Shown piece after piece: positions 9,091 to 17,883 of a stretch of DNA of 64,000 bases. Source of the DNA: an uncultured Altererythrobacter sp. (lineage in GTDB: Bacteria; Pseudomonadota; Alphaproteobacteria; Sphingomonadales; Sphingomonadaceae); contig CAMPIX010000001.1 in the NCBI GenBank assembly GCA_946886565.1, positions 124,001-188,000 on the forward strand. The letters are read 5' to 3'. The position numbers were made by a program, and so were the translations under genes. Positions within the stretch are counted from its first letter, which is position 1. The number at the start of each line of letters is the position of its first letter. The notes beneath the pieces were generated by a model, which saw only the letters and a list, made by a program, of their open reading frames with translations, did no database searches and was not told the origin of the DNA.

Positions 9091-12000
9091 TCAGTCCTCC
9101 CACCAATACGGCAGGCGCTGGAAGTCGCCGGTCTCGACCTCGTTCATCGTCTGCGCATCGTAGAGGCGACCGCCCAGCATGACGCGTTCGATATCGTCGC
9201 TCGCCATGATGTCCTGCGAAGGGTCGGCCGAGAGGATCACCAGATCGGCGAGCTTGCCCGGCTCGATGCTGCCGATGTCGGCCGCCATGCCGAGCGACTG
9301 CGCCGGGACGATCGTGCCCGCGCGCAGCGCCTCGACCGGCGTCATCCCGCCGCGCACGAAGCTCCACAGCTCCCAATGCGCGGCCACGCCAGCCTGCTGT
9401 CCGTGCGCGCCGATCGACACCTTGACCCCACGGTCGGCCAGCTTGGCAGCCTCGCGCGCGTTGTTGTCGTCGACGAAGGCCCACTCGGGTGCAGTGACCC
9501 GGCGCGCGGTCGCGGCGAGCAATTGCCTGGGCGGGGTGTGGACGAGCAGCGGGTTCTCGAACACGTTGGTCGCCTGCCGCCAGTAGGGATCGCCCGCGAG
9601 CCCGCCGTAGGTCACCACCAGGGTCGGGGTATAGTTGCTGTCGCTCTGGCTGAAGAACTGCAGCACGTCCTCGTACATCACGTCGACCGGCACGTTGTGT
9701 TCGATCGTCGAGTTGCCGTCGGCGATCAGGTTCATGTCCATCCCGAACAGCGAACCGCCCTCGGCCACCACGAGCATGTCCTCGGCGCGGCTCGCGGCGA
9801 CGACCTGCTGGCGCTGCTCGCGCCGCGGCTGGTTGTAGTTCTTGATCGAGATGCCGCCCTGCGCCTTGATCCGCTGCACGTGCGCGAGCGCATCCTCGTA
9901 GTCGTCTATCCGGGCATAGACCCCGGCCGCTTTCGCGCCGTAGACGATTTCGCCGGTCGAGAAGATGCGCGGCGCTAACAGCATTCCCGCACGCTGCCGT
10001 TCGGAGGCCGCGAAGATCATGCTCGCGCTCGACGAGGGATCGTGGATCGTGGTCACGCCCATCGCGAGGTTCTGGATCAGCGACCAGTTCTGCTGCGGCA
10101 CCATGTCGCCCGTGCCCTGAGGCCCGTGCGCGTGCGCGTCGACCAGGCCCGGCATGATCGTGTTTCCGGTGGCGTCGATCACCGTCGCGCCGCCGGGGAT
10201 CTCGACGCTGCCGGCCGGACCCACCGCGACGATCCGGTCGCCCTCGATCACGATCGTGCCGTTCTCGATCGCACCGGCGCCTTCCTCGCCCGCCATCGTC
10301 AGGATGCGCGCGCCGGTGAACGCCACCGTGCCATCGGGGCTCGCGGCGCGGATCGTGCGCGCGATCGAGATACCGCTTTCGGGCGGCGCGAACTTGGGCG
10401 CATCCTCGGGCTGCGGTGCGCGCGGGAACATCGCCGCGGTGCTCGCGCGATAGACCGTCGGGCCCATCGACCAGTAGAGCGTGTCGCCATCGCCCGACCA
10501 GCCGATGTAGTCGGCCCCGCCCTGGCTTGCCTGGACGGTCGGGAGCGACTTGGCCTTCTCCTCGACCGCGACCGCCTGCCCACCGGGCATCAGCGGCATG
10601 GCGAAGACCTCGTAGTTCTGGCGGAAGGCGAAGAACTCGCCATCGGGCGAGACGCGGTAGTCGTTCGCCAGTTCGCCCTGCGCGTGGACCCGACGCGCCT
10701 CGCCGTTCATGTCGGTCGACACGAGCTGGAGCTTGCCGTCGGCTTGCGCCATCATGAACAGCCGGTCGTTCGCCGCGCCGAACTGCGGACTGCCGAGATC
10801 GCGCACGATCAACTCGGCCTCACCGCCTGCGGCGGGCACGCGATAGACGCCGGGGTTGTCCGAGTATTCGGGGGCGGTAAGGCCGCCGCCCGCCCGCTTC
10901 TCGAACACGATCGTGCGCCCGTCGGGAGAGAATTGCGGCACCGCGTAGTGGCCCGGTTCGCGAGTGACGACGCGCACGTTGTCGCCGTTGGCGTCGGCGA
11001 CCACGATCTCGCCCAGCCCGGCGTCGGTCCAGCGGACCCAGGCGAGCCGCTCGCCGTCGCGCGACCATGCGGGCCACAGCTCGAGCGCCCCGTCCTGCTC
11101 GGTCAGCCGCCGCGGCTCGCCGCCCGACGTACCCTTGACGTAGAGCTTGCCGAGGCTCGCGAACACCACACGCTCGCCGTCGGGCGATAGCGTGGCGAAC
11201 TTGGGCATCTTCGCCACGAACGTATCGGGCGCGACCGGGATCACCGGGTGCGGCGCATCGGCCACCCCGCGAGTGTCGTCGATCGCGAACGGGATTTCGG
11301 CGAGCCCGCTGCCGTCGGCGTTCACCCGGCGCAGCTTGCCGCCCGCCCAGAACACGATCGATTCGCTGTCGGGCGTCCAGTCCATGTTCGGATAGACGCC
11401 GTAGACCGCCCAGGTCTCCTGCAGGTCGAGGTCGAGATCGCCGTAGATCATGTTCTCGGCGCCGGTCTCGAGGTTCTTGATCCAGAGCTGCGACTGATCC
11501 TTGTCGCGCCGCACGAAGGCCATCAGCTTGCCGTCGGGCGACGGCGTCGGGCGGACCGAGCCGCCGTAGCCCGAAACCGCGGTGGTGACCTTGCCGGTCT
11601 TGAGGTCGTAGCGCTCGATCTCGAACAGGCTCTGGGTCGAATCCTGCGCATACTCGAAGATCGGCCCGGGGCTGACGTTGCGGGTGTAATAGATCGCGCT
11701 GCCGTCGGGCGCGTAGATCGGCTCGCCGAGCTCTTTCTGCAGCTGCTCGCTCGCGCGCTCGACCAGCGCGACGCCGGTGCCGCCCGAAACGTGGTAGATC
11801 CACACCTCGCCGGTGCCTGCCGAACGCCCGGTGGTGAAGTGCTTCTTCGCCGCGATGAAGCGGCCGTCGGGGCTCCAGGTCGGCTGATTGAGCAGACGGA
11901 AGTCCTCTTCCGTGACCTGCCGCTTGTCCGACCCGTCGACGTTCATCAGCCAGATGTTGTCGCCCCCGCCGCGGTCGGAAGTGAACGCGATCCGGCTGCC

Positions 12001-12429
12001 ATCGGGCGAGTAGCGCGGCTGCACCTCCCATGCGAGCCCTTGCGCGATTCGCGTCGGTGCACCGCCAGAGATCGGCATCGTGTAAATGTCGCCGAGCAGT
12101 GCGAAGGCGAGCGTGTTCCCGTCGGGCGAGACATCGACGTCCATCCAGGTGCCTTCGTCGGTGCGGATCGGAATCTGCCGGATCGTCGCGCCGCGCGGGG
12201 CCGTGACGTCCCACTTGTCCTGCCCGCGGTCGGCTTCGGCCGGATCGGCAGGGCTCGTCGCGACCGGCTCGCCGCTGCCCGCGGCAGGCAGCGGACCTTC
12301 GTCTTCCTGAGAGGCGTCGACCTCCTGCTCCTCGACCGGATTGGGCGACGGCTGCGGCTCCTGATCCTGCGCACTGAGCGACGTGGCGAACAGCAGGCTG
12401 GCGATGACCGATGCGACACTCATTTTCAT
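9091..12429 (-). CDS. Secreted TolB-like beta-propeller / amidohydrolase protein
   Basis: A 1112-residue exported protein. The signal peptide is about 20 residues (VASVIASLLFATSLSAQ). An acidic low-complexity stretch leads into a long TolB/PD40-type beta-propeller region (about 70-690) with recurring SPDG units such as YSPDGSRIAFTSDRGG and SPDGKLMAFVRR. A metal-dependent amidohydrolase domain (about 700-1100) follows, with the metal-binding HxH motif in PGLVDAHAHGPQ (about residue 765) and the late signature VRGGMTPVEALRAGT. The ATG at 12429 has GGGAG upstream; a longer frame starting at 12468 lacks this. Proteins of this architecture are annotated as periplasmic amidohydrolases or peptidase-like enzymes; the substrate is unknown. 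It is divergent from the E1 fusion gene. Confidence 0.85.
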   Translation of the reverse strand: MKMSVASVIASLLFATSLSAQDQEPQPSPNPVEEQEVDASQEDEGPLPAAGSGEPVATSPADPAEADRGQDKWDVTAPRGATIRQIPIRTDEGTWMDVDVSPDGNTLAFALLGDIYTMPISGGAPTRIAQGLAWEVQPRYSPDGSRIAFTSDRGGGDNIWLMNVDGSDKRQVTEEDFRLLNQPTWSPDGRFIAAKKHFTTGRSAGTGEVWIYHVSGGTGVALVERASEQLQKELGEPIYAPDGSAIYYTRNVSPGPIFEYAQDSTQSLFEIERYDLKTGKVTTAVSGYGGSVRPTPSPDGKLMAFVRRDKDQSQLWIKNLETGAENMIYGDLDLDLQETWAVYGVYPNMDWTPDSESIVFWAGGKLRRVNADGSGLAEIPFAIDDTRGVADAPHPVIPVAPDTFVAKMPKFATLSPDGERVVFASLGKLYVKGTSGGEPRRLTEQDGALELWPAWSRDGERLAWVRWTDAGLGEIVVADANGDNVRVVTREPGHYAVPQFSPDGRTIVFEKRAGGGLTAPEYSDNPGVYRVPAAGGEAELIVRDLGSPQFGAANDRLFMMAQADGKLQLVSTDMNGEARRVHAQGELANDYRVSPDGEFFAFRQNYEVFAMPLMPGGQAVAVEEKAKSLPTVQASQGGADYIGWSGDGDTLYWSMGPTVYRASTAAMFPRAPQPEDAPKFAPPESGISIARTIRAASPDGTVAFTGARILTMAGEEGAGAIENGTIVIEGDRIVAVGPAGSVEIPGGATVIDATGNTIMPGLVDAHAHGPQGTGDMVPQQNWSLIQNLAMGVTTIHDPSSSASMIFAASERQRAGMLLAPRIFSTGEIVYGAKAAGVYARIDDYEDALAHVQRIKAQGGISIKNYNQPRREQRQQVVAASRAEDMLVVAEGGSLFGMDMNLIADGNSTIEHNVPVDVMYEDVLQFFSQSDSNYTPTLVVTYGGLAGDPYWRQATNVFENPLLVHTPPRQLLAATARRVTAPEWAFVDDNNAREAAKLADRGVKVSIGAHGQQAGVAAHWELWSFVRGGMTPVEALRAGTIVPAQSLGMAADIGSIEPGKLADLVILSADPSQDIMASDDIERVMLGGRLYDAQTMNEVETGDFQRLPYWWED

Positions 12430-12547
12430 TGCGATCTCTCTCCCCTGGGAAAGCGCGCGTTCTAGCAAGCTCGCGCAAGAGGTCCATGCCGTCCGTCGAT
12501 TGCTGTTGCGCCTTTTCTTTTGCGCCGAAGCGGGTAGCAGGCGCTCG

Positions 12548-14737
12548 ATGGATCGGGCGACAATCGTTCACGAGAACTTCCTGCGCCGGGTGGCCGCGGG
12601 TGACATGCCGCAGGGCGCAGCGCCGCGCGGACCGCTGGGGCGCGAGGCGGCGGTGCGGCTTTACCGCTCGGGTTGCCTGACGCGCGCGCTCGACCTCGCC
12701 AGCCGGCGGATGCAGGCGGCGGGCGAGGGGTTCTACACCATCGGTTCCTCGGGCCACGAGGGGATGGCCGCGGTCGCCGCCGCGCTGCGCCCCACCGACA
12801 TGGCCTTCCTCCACTACCGCGACGCCGCGTTCCAGATCGAGCGCGCCAACCAGGTACCCGGCCAGTCGATCCTGTGGGACATGCTGCTGAGTTTTGCGTG
12901 TTCGAGCGAGGACCCGATTTCGGGCGGGCGGCACAAGGTGCTGGGCTCGAAGGCGCTCAACATCCCGCCGCAGACCTCGACCATCGCCAGCCATCTGCCC
13001 AAGGCGGTCGGCGCGGCCTATTCCATCGGCCTTGCGAAGAAAGTGCGGCCCGAGCACCGGACGCTGCCCGACGACGCGATCGTCATGTGCAGCTTCGGCG
13101 ATGCCAGCGCCAACCACTCGACCGCGCAGGGGGCGATCAACACCTCGTGCTGGACCGCCTACCAGAAGGTGCCGATGCCGGTGCTGTGGGTGTGCGAGGA
13201 CAACGGGATCGGCATCTCGACCAGGACGCCGACCGGCTGGATCGCGGCGAACTTCGCGCACCGGCCCGGCCTCGGCTATTTCGCCTGCGACGGGCTCGAC
13301 ATCTACGACACCTATGCCACCGCGCGCGCCGCCGCCGAATATGTCCGCACGCGCCGCAAGCCCGCCTTCCTCCACATGCGCACGGTGCGGCTCTACGGCC
13401 ACGCCGGGGCGGACATGCCCACGACCTACATGGCCAGGGCCGATGTCGAGGCTGAGGAAGCGAACGATCCGCTGCTACACTCCGTGCGGCTGCTCGGCGA
13501 GGCGGGGGCGCTCGATCCCGCCGAAGCGCTGGCGATCTACCGCGAGACGCTCGACCGGGTGGAGCGCGTTCGCGCCGAAGCTGTCACGCGGCCGCGCCTG
13601 AAAACCGCCCCGGACGTCATGGCGAGCCTCGTCCCGCCCCACCGCGACAACGCGCCGAGCAATGGCCCCTCCGCCGAAGCGCGCGCGGCAACGTTCGGCG
13701 GCGATCTGAAGGCGATGGAAAGCCCGCAGATCATGAGCCGCTGCATCAACTGGGCGCTCACCGACCTCATGCTCGAGCACCGCGAGATCGCGCTGATGGG
13801 GGAGGACATCTGCGCCAAGGGCGGGGTTTACGGCGTCACCCAGAAGCTCGGCGCCCGCTTCGGCCGGGCGCGGGTGATCGACACCCTGCTCGACGAACAG
13901 TCGATCCTCGGCCTCGGGCTCGGCATGGCGCAGAACGGGCTGCTGCCGATCCCCGAAATCCAGTTCCTCGCCTACTACCACAACGCCGAGGACCAGATCC
14001 GCGGCGAAGGCGCGACGCTGCCGTTCTTCTCCAACGGGCAGTTCACCAACCCGATGGTGCTGCGGATCGCCGGGCTCGGTTACCAGAAGGGCTTTGGCGG
14101 CCACTTCCACAACGACAACTCGTTCGCCGCGCTGCGCGATGTGCCGGGCGTGATCCTGTGCTGCCCGTCGAACGGCGCCGACGCCGCGAAGCTGTTGCGC
14201 GAATGCGTACGGCTGGCGCGCGAGGAGCAGCGGCTGGTCATCTTCCTCGAGCCGATCGCGCTCTACCCGATGCGCGATCTGCACGAAGCGGGCGACGGGG
14301 CGTGGCTGCGGAACTACCCGGACCCGTCCGAGCGGATCGGCTTTGGCGAAGTGACGACACATGGCGACGGCGAGGACCTTGCGCTCGTCAGCTACGCCAA
14401 CGGGCTACACCTTTCGCTTCAGGCGCAAAAGCGGCTTGCAGAAAGCGGCGTGGCGAGCCGCGTGATCGACCTCCACTGGCTCAATCCGCTGCCCGAAGAC
14501 GCGCTGCTCGAGGCGATCGGCGACGCGAAACGCGTGCTGATCGTGGACGAAACCCGCCGTACCGGCGGCCTCGCCGAAGCGCTGATGGCGCTCCTGACCG
14601 AGCGCACCGGCGTGCCCCACGCGCGCTATGTCGCCGAGGACAGCTTCATCCCCACCGGCCCGGCCTACGCCGCGACAATGCCGAACGTCGGCGGGATCGT
14701 CGATGCCGCCCGCGTTCTCGGGGGGGGTGCGGTATGA
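12548..14737 (+). CDS. TPP-dependent 2-oxoacid dehydrogenase E1 alpha-beta fusion
   Basis: A 729-residue thiamine-diphosphate enzyme with both E1 halves in one chain. The alpha-like half (about 25-345) has the TPP/Mg segment GDASANHSTAQGAINT (from about residue 184) ending in CEDNG (about 216), a variant of the usual GDG...NN motif. The beta-like half (about 395-725) has LMGEDICAKGGVYGVT and the transketolase C-terminal domain (RVIDLHWLNPLPED). The ATG at 12548 follows a segment that fits no family. No E2 lipoyl transferase or E3 gene is nearby. Its stop overlaps the start of the FabD-like gene (ATGA), so the two are translationally coupled. It may be a dehydrogenase component or a carboligase; the substrate cannot be assigned. 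Confidence 0.85.
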   Translation: MDRATIVHENFLRRVAAGDMPQGAAPRGPLGREAAVRLYRSGCLTRALDLASRRMQAAGEGFYTIGSSGHEGMAAVAAALRPTDMAFLHYRDAAFQIERANQVPGQSILWDMLLSFACSSEDPISGGRHKVLGSKALNIPPQTSTIASHLPKAVGAAYSIGLAKKVRPEHRTLPDDAIVMCSFGDASANHSTAQGAINTSCWTAYQKVPMPVLWVCEDNGIGISTRTPTGWIAANFAHRPGLGYFACDGLDIYDTYATARAAAEYVRTRRKPAFLHMRTVRLYGHAGADMPTTYMARADVEAEEANDPLLHSVRLLGEAGALDPAEALAIYRETLDRVERVRAEAVTRPRLKTAPDVMASLVPPHRDNAPSNGPSAEARAATFGGDLKAMESPQIMSRCINWALTDLMLEHREIALMGEDICAKGGVYGVTQKLGARFGRARVIDTLLDEQSILGLGLGMAQNGLLPIPEIQFLAYYHNAEDQIRGEGATLPFFSNGQFTNPMVLRIAGLGYQKGFGGHFHNDNSFAALRDVPGVILCCPSNGADAAKLLRECVRLAREEQRLVIFLEPIALYPMRDLHEAGDGAWLRNYPDPSERIGFGEVTTHGDGEDLALVSYANGLHLSLQAQKRLAESGVASRVIDLHWLNPLPEDALLEAIGDAKRVLIVDETRRTGGLAEALMALLTERTGVPHARYVAEDSFIPTGPAYAATMPNVGGIVDAARVLGGGAV

Positions 14738-15771
14738 AGAAGACCGCCGTCGTCGTGTGCCCGGGCCGCGGGACGTACAACAAGGCCGAGCTCGGTTACC
14801 TATCGCGCCATTTTCCCGACCCCGACCTGCTGGCCGCGTTCGACCGCCAGCGCGAGGATGCGGGGCAGCCGGCCATCTCCGCGCTCGACGGGACCGAGCG
14901 GTTCAGCATGGCCACCCACACCCGCGGCGACAACGCCTCGGGCCTGATCTTCACCGCGACGCTCGGCGACTTCTTCAGCATCGACCGCGAGGAAATCGAG
15001 GTGGTCGCGGTCACCGGCAACTCGATGGGCTGGTACTCGGCGCTCGCGTGCGCGGGAGCGGTTTCACCCGAGGACGGCTTCACCGTAGCCAACACGATGG
15101 GCACGCTGATGCAAGCGGCGCTGATCGGCGGGCAGCTCGTCCACCCCTTCCTCGGCGACGACTGGCGGCCCGATCCGGTGCGCAAGACCGAACTGCTCGC
15201 GCTGGTGGCCGAAATCGACGCGCGGCCCGATCATACGCTCGCGCTATCGATCGACCTTGGCGGAATGCTCGTGCTCGCGGGCGACGAAGCGGGGCTGAAG
15301 GCGTTCGAGGGCGCGGTCGAACCGGTCGACGGGCGCTTCCCGATGCGGCTCGGCAATCACGCAGCGTTCCACACGCACTTGCAGGCCCCGGTCGCCGAGC
15401 AAGGCCGCGCCGCGCTGCCCGCCGAGTTGTTCGGCCAGCCGGCGCTGCCGATGATCGACGGGCGCGGCGCGATCTGGTGGCCGCATTCGACCGATGCGCG
15501 CGCGCTGTGGGACTACACGCTCGGCCATCAGGTGACCGAGAGCTACGACTTCACCCGTGCGATTGCGGTCGCCGCGCGGGAGTTCGCGCCCGATCTGTTC
15601 GTGGTCACCGGCCCCGGCACCACGCTCGGCGGCGCAGTGGCGCAGTCGCTCGTACTCGCCGACTGGCGCGGCATGGGCGACAAGGCGGACTTCAAGGCCC
15701 AGCAGGAGAGCGACCCGCTGCTCGTCTCGATGGGAATGGCCGAGCAGCGCGGGCTTGTCGCCGGTCAATAA
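14734..15771 (+). CDS. FabD-like ACP S-acyltransferase
   Basis: A 345-residue protein of the malonyl-CoA:ACP transacylase fold. The nucleophile elbow is GNSMG with Ser97. A histidine-containing block NHAAFHTHL (about residues 208-216) sits where FabD has its catalytic histidine. VTGPGTTLGG near the C-terminus matches the family's last conserved loop. The ATG overlaps the stop of the E1 fusion gene. Acyl groups would move from CoA to an acyl carrier protein or similar thiol. No ACP, ketosynthase or other fab gene lies nearby, so this is unlikely to be the housekeeping fabD. The convergent TonB receptor gene overlaps its end by seven bases. Confidence 0.8.
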   Translation: MKKTAVVVCPGRGTYNKAELGYLSRHFPDPDLLAAFDRQREDAGQPAISALDGTERFSMATHTRGDNASGLIFTATLGDFFSIDREEIEVVAVTGNSMGWYSALACAGAVSPEDGFTVANTMGTLMQAALIGGQLVHPFLGDDWRPDPVRKTELLALVAEIDARPDHTLALSIDLGGMLVLAGDEAGLKAFEGAVEPVDGRFPMRLGNHAAFHTHLQAPVAEQGRAALPAELFGQPALPMIDGRGAIWWPHSTDARALWDYTLGHQVTESYDFTRAIAVAAREFAPDLFVVTGPGTTLGGAVAQSLVLADWRGMGDKADFKAQQESDPLLVSMGMAEQRGLVAGQ

Positions 15772-17777
15772 CCCCAGCGCAGCCCCGCCCACACGGTGCG
15801 CGGCGCGCCGAGGTCGATCGAACCGCCCGCATTGCGCGTGACCACCGTCTCGCCGGTGAGGTTCTCGCCGCGCAGCACCAGCGACAGCGCGCCGCCAAGC
15901 GGCACTTGCGCAAAAGCGCCGAGCGTGGTCGCGGCGGGCAGCACGTCGGTTTCCAGATCGCTCTCGAACTGGGCGCCGACGTGGCGGAGGGAGGCTGCAA
16001 GCAACCAGCCCTCGGCCGGGGTCCACGCCAGCGACGCGCCCGCCGCCCAGCGCGGCGTCTGCGCGGGGCGGTTGCCGTCGAGCTCGGCCGAAGCGCCTTC
16101 GCCCTCGACCTGCGCGTCGGTGAAGGCGAGCGAGCCGTCGAAGCGCAGCGCACCGTGGGTCACCGACAGGCCGCCTTCGATCCCGCGCGATTCGATCGCC
16201 GGCAGGTTGCGCCGCTGACGCAGGTTCGGCCCGAGCGTGACGTTCGCGATCGCGCCCTCGACGCGGTTGTCGAACGCGGTCAGCGTCACCTCGACGCCCT
16301 CGGCGGGCGTTAGATCGAACCCTGTCTCGACCCCCTCGAGCCGCTCGTTGTCGAGCGCGGCGTTGGCCTGGGTCACCACGGGGAAGACCACGAAGGGCCG
16401 GTAAAGCTCGTTGAGCGTGGGCTGGCGCAGCGCGGTATAGGCCGCCGCGCGCAAGCGCAGGGCGTCGCTCGCCGCGAACGCCGCGCCCGCCCGCCAGCCG
16501 AGCGTCCAGTCCGAGCGGTCGGGCGCGACCGTCTCCTCGACCAGCGCACCGCCCGCATCGAGCGCGCGGTAGAAACCGTCCGAAATCGTCGTGCGATCGA
16601 GCCGCAGCCCGCCGCTGAGCACCAGCCGGTCGCCGGGCGACCAGTCGTGCTCGGCGAACAGCCCGAGGTCCGAGTTGGTCCCGCCCGCGCGGCGGCGCTC
16701 GGTCAGCGCGCCGGTCGCGCCGCTATAGGCCTCCTCCTGCAATTCGCCCGAGGCGCGGCGGTAATCGACGCCGAGCCGCAAGACATGATCCTCGCCCAGC
16801 GGCGGGCGCAGTTCGAGCTTGCCGCCGAGCCCGGTCGAGGGCGTGTTGCGCTGGTCGAGCACGCGGGTGAAGCTCGACGAGCTGATCACCACGTTCGAGA
16901 AGTTGCGCGCCTGGACATAGCCGAGCGCCTCGAACCGCCACCCACCCCGTCCCACTAGCCGCAGGCTCGCGTCCTGCCCCTCGCTCGAAGAATCCGCGCC
17001 CTCGAAGCGCAGCGTGCGATCGTCGCGGAACACGAGGCCGCGCGCCTGCAATTCGATCGTCTCGCTCAGCGGTGCGACGGCGCGCAGCGCCGCCGACCAG
17101 CTCTCGAACGCCGCGCGCGCAGTAGCCGGGACGCGCTGGTCTTCGGGCGTGGTGAAGAAGCCCTGCCCTCGGTCCCACCGCGCATCGGTCACCACGAAGC
17201 CCGCGCCGAGATTTTCCGCGAGGCCGAGGCTCGCCTCGCTCTCGCCGCGGTCGTTGCCAAGCAGCGAGGCGGAGAGCGGCGCTAGTCCTGCGGGATCGGC
17301 GCTCTCGAGCTCGATCCTGCCGGCGAGCGCGCCCGCACCGAACGGTCCCGAGCCGCCCCCGCGCGTCACCCGGATCGACCCGAGCCGTTCGGGCGCGATG
17401 GCGCTGAGCGGGATATAGCCGAAGAACGGATCGGCCATCGGCACCCCGTCGAGCAGCACCAGCGCGCGGCTCGTCGCGTTGCCGCCCAGCGCGCGCAGCG
17501 TCACCCCCTGCGCGCTCGGGTTCGACGAGCGGCTGTCCGAACGGCGGAACTGCTGGAACCCCGCGACCGCGCCGAGCACCTCCTCGATCCGCCCCGATGG
17601 CGCGGCGACGATCTGCTCGCGTCCGATCTCGACGGTGTCGTAGGCGGGCGCGGCCGGCGTTTCCTCCAGCCCCTGCCCCGTCACCACGATCACGGCCGGC
17701 TCGCGCTCCTGCGCCGCCGCGGGAACGGCGAAGGCGAGCGGCGAAACGGCGAGCAACGCGAGGCGGCACAAGTGCAT
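15765..17777 (-). CDS. TonB-dependent receptor, BtuB-like
   Basis: A 670-residue outer-membrane receptor with a signal peptide (about 1-22, PAAAQ) and a TonB-box-like segment VIVVTGQG. The plug (EEVLGAVAGFQQFRRSDSRS, VLLDGVPMADPFFGYIPLSA) and barrel end in WAGLRWGY. Compact size and the plug sequence are closest to BtuB/vitamin-type receptors, but the ligand is not proven. The ATG at 17777 begins the signal peptide; upstream in-frame sequence has no signal character. There is no recognisable cobalamin riboswitch in the short upstream gap. It is divergent from the monooxygenase gene. Confidence 0.88.
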   Translation of the reverse strand: MHLCRLALLAVSPLAFAVPAAAQEREPAVIVVTGQGLEETPAAPAYDTVEIGREQIVAAPSGRIEEVLGAVAGFQQFRRSDSRSSNPSAQGVTLRALGGNATSRALVLLDGVPMADPFFGYIPLSAIAPERLGSIRVTRGGGSGPFGAGALAGRIELESADPAGLAPLSASLLGNDRGESEASLGLAENLGAGFVVTDARWDRGQGFFTTPEDQRVPATARAAFESWSAALRAVAPLSETIELQARGLVFRDDRTLRFEGADSSSEGQDASLRLVGRGGWRFEALGYVQARNFSNVVISSSSFTRVLDQRNTPSTGLGGKLELRPPLGEDHVLRLGVDYRRASGELQEEAYSGATGALTERRRAGGTNSDLGLFAEHDWSPGDRLVLSGGLRLDRTTISDGFYRALDAGGALVEETVAPDRSDWTLGWRAGAAFAASDALRLRAAAYTALRQPTLNELYRPFVVFPVVTQANAALDNERLEGVETGFDLTPAEGVEVTLTAFDNRVEGAIANVTLGPNLRQRRNLPAIESRGIEGGLSVTHGALRFDGSLAFTDAQVEGEGASAELDGNRPAQTPRWAAGASLAWTPAEGWLLAASLRHVGAQFESDLETDVLPAATTLGAFAQVPLGGALSLVLRGENLTGETVVTRNAGGSIDLGAPRTVWAGLRWGY

Positions 17778-17883
17778 GCGCGGGCCCCTAGCCGATCGGG
17801 CCCCGCCAGTCAGTTGCAATTTGCCATCGGGACTCGCCAAGCTCCGCGCGATGATTTACGTTTGCGTCAAGAGGAGAGAGGCG

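Noticed and set aside
10820..13402. Very long minus-strand open frame across the amidohydrolase and E1 genes
   Set aside because: It is Arg/Gly-rich, has no family motif, and lies in another frame over two well-supported genes; long antisense frames are common in such GC-rich DNA.
17778..17883. Cobalamin riboswitch upstream of the BtuB-like receptor
   Set aside because: The gap of 106 bases is too short and lacks a B12-box-like sequence.
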